Origin: Sporomusa silvacetica DSM 10669
Lineage (GTDB): Bacteria > Bacillota > Negativicutes > Sporomusales > Sporomusaceae
NCBI RefSeq assembly: GCF_002257705.1
Contig: NZ_LSLK01000070.1
Coordinates: forward strand, 124,001 to 188,000
Reading direction: 5' to 3'
DNA length: 64,000 nt
A program made the translations under genes and the position numbers. How positions within the stretch are numbered: the first letter of the stretch is position 1; every line of letters begins with the position of its first letter. The notes under the pieces were generated by a model. That model was not told the origin of the DNA. It saw only the letters and a list, made by a program, of their open reading frames with translations, and ran no database searches. This document shows positions 59,664-64,000 of the stretch, one piece after another.

Positions 59664-62492
59664 TTAACCCACCTCCGTCAACGCGGTCTTAACCCGGGCC
59701 AGTACCTCATCATCTTGGTAATGATGTACGAAAATAGCCTTGTTCGGGCATTCTGATGCACACATGCCACAGCCGCGGCAATCAGCAGGCGAAATATAGG
59801 CAGCGCCCATTTCCTTTTTCTCGCGGGTTATTTGCGGAATTGTGTAAGGACATGTCCGTACACAGGTTAAGCAAGCTGCACATTTTTCCCAATCTACTTC
59901 AGCTACCATACCGCCCATCATTAACGCAGGCTGAGCTAAGATACGAGCAGCACGTCCAGCTACCCCTTTGGCCTGAGTCAGACATTCGACAACTGATTTT
60001 GGACCATGAGCTGCACCTGTAATAAAGATGCCGCCACCAGGGAAAGCAATTGTGCCAAAGTTAGAGTGAGTTTCTGAAAGGAAACCATCGTCATTTACCT
60101 GGATCTTAAGGAGATCGGCAATCTGAGCTGCTTCCGGAGTTGCCGTTTGAGCAACAGCCAAAATGACTTGGTCAGGCTTTAGGTTTAGCTCTAGACCAGA
60201 CTGTGGATCATTTATTTTCATCGCGAGATTACCAGCACTATCTTTTAGTAATACCGGCTTATTAGCTTCTTCGTAGTGAATAAACACTACACCCGCTTTG
60301 CGTGCTTCGCGGTATTTCAGTTCAAGGTAGCCTGGTGTACGAATATCGCGTGACAAAACATACACTTTAGCTTCAGGATTTTGCTCCTTAATCTTAGTCG
60401 CCGCAAATACCGTTTCACCGCAACAAGTACGACTACAGTATTTATGCTCCTCATTACGGGAGCCAACACATTGTACAAAGACGTAAGTAGCTTCCCCTTT
60501 AGCCGGTATACGCCCATCTGCCAAACGATGCATAGCCTCAACACCGGTAATCACGCGCTGATCCTGACCATACAAATATTCAGTAGGAACATAGGTGGTA
60601 GTACCAGTAGCCAGAATAACTATTCCATGCTCAACTTTTTTGGTTGTTTGTCCAGTCGCAACCGTCGTAATGAAGTGACCTTGGCGACCACTAAACTCAA
60701 CAACCTCAGAATTGACTAGAACCTCGATCTTGTTATTTTTCTGCACTTGATTTTCCATTTTATCAATGGTTTGCTTGAGCTCTTCGGTCTCTAAACTACC
60801 AGTAAGATCCCGAACATATCCGCCAAGTACAGATGATTTTTCAACAATGGTACAACCAAATCCGCGATCGGCTAATGCCAGCGCAGCAGCCATACCAGAA
60901 ACGCCACCACCAAGAATAAGTGCACGGGATACTACAGGTTCGGCATGCCATTTAAGTGGCTTATATGTTTTGACATCACTCACAGCACGGGTAGTGACTT
61001 GCATAGCGGCACTGGTAGCCTTATCTGCTTTTCCTTCCCAAGCTTTTACGGGTACAGCCGCCATTTCTACAAGCATTCGGTTTAAACCAGCAGCTTGTAC
61101 TGTTTCCTGGAATAGGTTTAAGTTATGCTTTAATACACATGGTGCAACAACAATACGATTCAGTCCTTGTGTAGCAATCAGCTTTTGCATTTTGGCTATC
61201 GCCTCAGGCTGACATACTGCTTGCTCACATTCCACCACAGTTACATCTGCCTGTTTTTTAGCAGCATTAATCACCGCATTGACATCAGCACCCATGGCAG
61301 CTAAGCCGCCTTTACAGAGGAATACACCAACCCGTACAGGTTCCTTGCTTATATCACGCTCCGGTACTGGTTTACGAGCTGGACGAGCTTCCCCTTTACC
61401 AAGAGCCTTGGTTGTAGCAGCAGCTGCTGCACTTGCCAATGCCATGGTTTCAGGAACATCAAGCGGCCCTTGGCTGCCACCAACCGAAAAAATACCTGGC
61501 TTCTTAGTAACCACTGGATCAAGTGGATCTGCCTGAACAAAACCGAACTCATTCAACGGTATTTGCAATATTCCAGCAGTTTCTTTTAAACGAGTAGATG
61601 GACGAATACCTGCAGCCAACACAACCAGATCAAATTCTTCCTTAACCGGTTTACTAGCCGCAGCATAGTTAATTGATAATCTTTCAGTTACCGGGTCTTC
61701 TTTTACCTCAGAAATCATAGTACGTACATATTTAGTACCTAACTCCTGCGCGCGCGATAAAAAGGTATCAAAGTTTTTGCCGCATGCTCGTAAGTCAAGA
61801 TAGTAGACGGTAACGTCAGTTTTGGGAGCAAATTCTTTGGCCAATATAGCTTCTTTAGCGGTAAACATACAGCAAATAGCTGAACAGTATTCACCTTTAG
61901 ACACTACGTCCCTGGATCCTACACACTGTATAAAAGCAATTTTTTCTGCACATTTTCCGTCTGAAGGGCGCCTGATACACTCTGAGCGATAGCGGCTTTC
62001 GGATAAGAGATGTTCAAACTCTAGGCTGGTAACAACATTTTTATAGTACCCGTATCCTAATTCGCCTTTTTGGGAAACGTCATACATGCTGAAACCGGCT
62101 GCCAGAATAACCGCTCCGACGACAAGTTTTTGGGTGAGCTTGCCGGCTTGGGTATCGCTGATGGTAGCCTGGAAGTGACCTACATCCCCTTGTAATTCAG
62201 CCAGCTTAGCACTGGTATAGATATGCACAAGTGGATTATTAGCGGCGCGGGTAATAAGTGAACCCAACACCGTACTGGATGCATGAAGATTGCCACCTAA
62301 ATACAAAGCAGAAATATTTACCTGATCGCCCCATACGCAAGCAGACTGCTTGTTTTCTGAGGAATCAACTAATTTCCCGCCAAGATTTGCTTCATCTGTT
62401 ACCAAATGAACAGGGTATCCTGCCCCAGCTAATTCCAGAGCCGCCTGCAGACCGGCAATGCCACCACCAATAACGAGCACATCCTTTTGCAT
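59664..62492 (-). CDS. hdrA: Heterodisulfide-reductase-like subunit A with duplicated HdrA module
   Basis: A 942-residue flavoprotein. Two HdrA-like halves each have an FAD-type GGGxxG motif (VLVIGGGIAGLQAALEL near the start, ALILGGGVSGMAAALAL near 540) and the HdrA cysteine signature (FIQCVGSRD...YCSAICC, FVQCVGSRN...YCSRTCC). A domain between has an MvhD-like fold (VGVFLCKGG). The C-terminus has two ferredoxin motifs CAACLTCVRTCP and CRGCGMCASECP. Such HdrA is the flavin-bifurcating core. ATG at 62492 is chosen over the upstream GTG. Confidence 0.94.
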   Translation of the reverse strand: MQKDVLVIGGGIAGLQAALELAGAGYPVHLVTDEANLGGKLVDSSENKQSACVWGDQVNISALYLGGNLHASSTVLGSLITRAANNPLVHIYTSAKLAELQGDVGHFQATISDTQAGKLTQKLVVGAVILAAGFSMYDVSQKGELGYGYYKNVVTSLEFEHLLSESRYRSECIRRPSDGKCAEKIAFIQCVGSRDVVSKGEYCSAICCMFTAKEAILAKEFAPKTDVTVYYLDLRACGKNFDTFLSRAQELGTKYVRTMISEVKEDPVTERLSINYAAASKPVKEEFDLVVLAAGIRPSTRLKETAGILQIPLNEFGFVQADPLDPVVTKKPGIFSVGGSQGPLDVPETMALASAAAAATTKALGKGEARPARKPVPERDISKEPVRVGVFLCKGGLAAMGADVNAVINAAKKQADVTVVECEQAVCQPEAIAKMQKLIATQGLNRIVVAPCVLKHNLNLFQETVQAAGLNRMLVEMAAVPVKAWEGKADKATSAAMQVTTRAVSDVKTYKPLKWHAEPVVSRALILGGGVSGMAAALALADRGFGCTIVEKSSVLGGYVRDLTGSLETEELKQTIDKMENQVQKNNKIEVLVNSEVVEFSGRQGHFITTVATGQTTKKVEHGIVILATGTTTYVPTEYLYGQDQRVITGVEAMHRLADGRIPAKGEATYVFVQCVGSRNEEHKYCSRTCCGETVFAATKIKEQNPEAKVYVLSRDIRTPGYLELKYREARKAGVVFIHYEEANKPVLLKDSAGNLAMKINDPQSGLELNLKPDQVILAVAQTATPEAAQIADLLKIQVNDDGFLSETHSNFGTIAFPGGGIFITGAAHGPKSVVECLTQAKGVAGRAARILAQPALMMGGMVAEVDWEKCAACLTCVRTCPYTIPQITREKKEMGAAYISPADCRGCGMCASECPNKAIFVHHYQDDEVLARVKTALTEVG

Positions 62493-62549
62493 GGCTCTCA
62501 CTGCCTTTCGCTAAAATATCCTATTTTGCCATCATCACTTAGCTGATAT

Positions 62550-62616
62550 AACCACAGAGAAACCGGACATAGCTATCAATATAATAATAGTTCTGCCGGT
62601 TTCTCTAACGTGGTTA
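62550..62616. other. Stem-loop between hdrB and hdrA
   Basis: AGAGAAACCGG (62556-62566) pairs with CCGGTTTCTCT (62596-62606), and outer ACCA/TGGT can extend the stem. No U-tract follows on the - strand. A processing or stability element is likely. Confidence 0.55.
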
Positions 62617-63477
62617 CAACAGGTGCAATGATGTCAAGAGCGGTATGGGATCAATAATATGTTTCTTCATCCATTTTTTTGCTTGAGGATGTCCAAAACT
62701 TATCCCTAGCAATTCGGTGAAGAAAAATATTGGTATCGGATTTTTAATTTCTTTCTGCCGGGTTTCCAAAGTCATCTGGCATAAAGGGCACGCAGTTACA
62801 ATTGCGTCAGCTCCTGCTCGTTGCGCCTCTGTTACCAAATTTTTAGTTATCTCATAAACGACATCTGTACGAGGCACCGTCAAACTACCACCGCAGCAGT
62901 CGGTCTTGTATGACCACCGCTTTACGTCGGCTCCAACTAAATTCATTAGTTGATCCATAGCTTGCGGTTGCTCAACATCGTCAAAGGCTACGTAAGTAGG
63001 CCTTGTAAGCAGACAACCATAATAAGGAACAACTTTGAGGCCCTTGAGCGGATTCTTAACCTGGGGCTTAACTTTACCAATAAGCTCTTTTCTCATGATA
63101 ACTTCCAGCGGATGTGTAACATGGACTGTCCCCTTGTAGGAGGTTCCCATTATGTTTTTCAGTTCTTCATTAGCATCTTTAGCTTCCGGAGTACCTTCAC
63201 GCACATAATGATCAGCAGCCTTTACAAGGTTATAGCAAGCAGCACATGGCAAAATAAGTTCTTTTTGCTGTTCGGCTTCAGCAATGACAAGGTTTCTGAG
63301 CGGCAAAGCAAGCGCGAGAAAACGATCCGTGGAGTGACCTGCGGTAGCTCCACAACAATTCCATTCTGGAAGTTCAGCTAATTCAAGATCTAAGGCATCA
63401 AATACGGCCTCAGTGGCCATATTATATTCTGCCGCAGTAGAATGAAGTGAACAACCCGGATAATAGCCTAGTTTCAT
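62614..63477 (-). CDS. hdrB: Heterodisulfide-reductase-like subunit B
   Basis: A 287-residue protein with two cysteine-rich CCG domains: PGCSLHSTA...EWNCCGA and YGCLLTRP...DCCGGSL, with ACPLCQMTLE following. These bind noncubane [4Fe-4S] clusters that reduce disulfides in methanogens; here the acceptor is probably different. It overlaps the hdrC stop by four bases. Confidence 0.94.
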   Translation of the reverse strand: MKLGYYPGCSLHSTAAEYNMATEAVFDALDLELAELPEWNCCGATAGHSTDRFLALALPLRNLVIAEAEQQKELILPCAACYNLVKAADHYVREGTPEAKDANEELKNIMGTSYKGTVHVTHPLEVIMRKELIGKVKPQVKNPLKGLKVVPYYGCLLTRPTYVAFDDVEQPQAMDQLMNLVGADVKRWSYKTDCCGGSLTVPRTDVVYEITKNLVTEAQRAGADAIVTACPLCQMTLETRQKEIKNPIPIFFFTELLGISFGHPQAKKWMKKHIIDPIPLLTSLHLL

Positions 63478-64000
63478 GGCGCCTTTTTCTCCTTTGCTCT
63501 CTGGAATATTTTCTTGATTTCACCCTTCCGCCGCTTGAGGGCATTATGAGGCAAAAATGGCATCTTGCCACGTTTTGTCATTTCCTTGCCAAGATCCATG
63601 TCCGCAAAAAAGTCTCCAGTACAGAATTTGTAAAGTCCCATAAGACCAACTTCATAACCCCGGCCTTCGCCACCGATTATCGGGAACCCTTTCATGGAAT
63701 CAAGAAACAATTCGTAAAATAATTTGATGTTGTAATGGCTGGCCGGAATTTTATCTTCAGCAATGGTTTCCATTTTAATGGTATCCATAACCTTAGATGT
63801 GTCAATGCCGTTCGGACACCTTACGGCGCAAGTTTTACAACCAACGCAGAGCCAAGGAGTATTGGATTTATAGACTTTATCCTTTTCTCCCAATTGGATC
63901 ATACGTAATATCTCGTAATTGTTATGTTCCATGACAAAATTTATTGGGCAGCCACCAGCACACTTCATGCAATGATAGCATGAACTGATCGGCTGATGAG
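63474..64000 (-). CDS. hdrC: Heterodisulfide-reductase-like subunit C, 5' end outside the window
   Basis: At least 175 residues of HdrC. The frame stays open to the window edge: codons upstream of the first ATG read ISSCYHC, so the ferredoxin motif CYHCMKCAGGCP is complete and the real start lies beyond 64000. The second motif is CVGCKTCAVRCP. HdrC passes electrons between HdrA and HdrB. Truncated only by the window. Confidence 0.93.
   Translation of the reverse strand, partial: HQPISSCYHCMKCAGGCPINFVMEHNNYEILRMIQLGEKDKVYKSNTPWLCVGCKTCAVRCPNGIDTSKVMDTIKMETIAEDKIPASHYNIKLFYELFLDSMKGFPIIGGEGRGYEVGLMGLYKFCTGDFFADMDLGKEMTKRGKMPFLPHNALKRRKGEIKKIFQRAKEKKAP

Overview
The window looks like a chromosome segment of an anaerobic Negativicutes bacterium of the Sporomusaceae (Sporomusa/Acetonema-like), probably an acetogen that can also run the methylmalonyl-CoA pathway. 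This is inferred from gene content: a selenocysteine formate dehydrogenase, metFV with hdrABC-mvhD, a Sporomusa-type Nfn transhydrogenase, an electron-bifurcating [FeFe] hydrogenase, Rnf, and a sodium-pumping methylmalonyl-CoA decarboxylase. No rRNA, tRNA or CRISPR array was seen. Only fdhA and mobB are on the + strand.

Layout. 1-3.4 kb: the end of a mobile element with a D5/P4-type primase-helicase, an excisionase-like protein, a DNA-binding regulator and a phased direct-repeat array. 3.8-5.6 kb: minCDE. 5.8-12.8 kb: mrdA, mreDCB, radC, maf and three small membrane-protein genes. 13.1-18.6 kb: rseC-like gene and rnfCDGEAB. 19.0-27.0 kb: methylmalonyl-CoA mutase, MeaB, epimerase and decarboxylase (mmdA, D, C, B and a 51-residue subunit). 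27.4-36.6 kb: rex, then a bifurcating hydrogenase operon headed by a sensory-type hydrogenase and signalling proteins. 36.8-42.5 kb: O-antigen ligase-like gene, folC, and valS behind a T-box leader. 42.9-46.3 kb (+): fdhA (UGA read as Sec) and mobB. 46.5-51.5 kb: moeA, fdhD, pabC, pabB, pabA. 51.6-64 kb: stnC, stnB, stnA, metF, metV, mvhD, hdrA, hdrB and the 3' part of hdrC.

How it fits together. Formate dehydrogenase and MetFV are reductive steps of the Wood-Ljungdahl methyl branch; pabABC and folC supply the folate carrier, and mobB/moeA/fdhD the active dehydrogenase. HydABC, Stn and HdrABC-MvhD would balance H2, NAD(P)H and ferredoxin. Rnf and the methylmalonyl-CoA decarboxylase couple redox or decarboxylation energy to ion gradients. 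Rex is a plausible NADH-responsive regulator.

Less explained signals: a three-hairpin element present twice with compensatory base changes (11.8 and 46.3 kb), a GGCTAGG motif element repeated upstream of rnf and beside the mobile element, a structured leader-like stretch between rex and the mutase genes, and an OadG-type subunit apparently split into two genes at opposite ends of the decarboxylase cluster.
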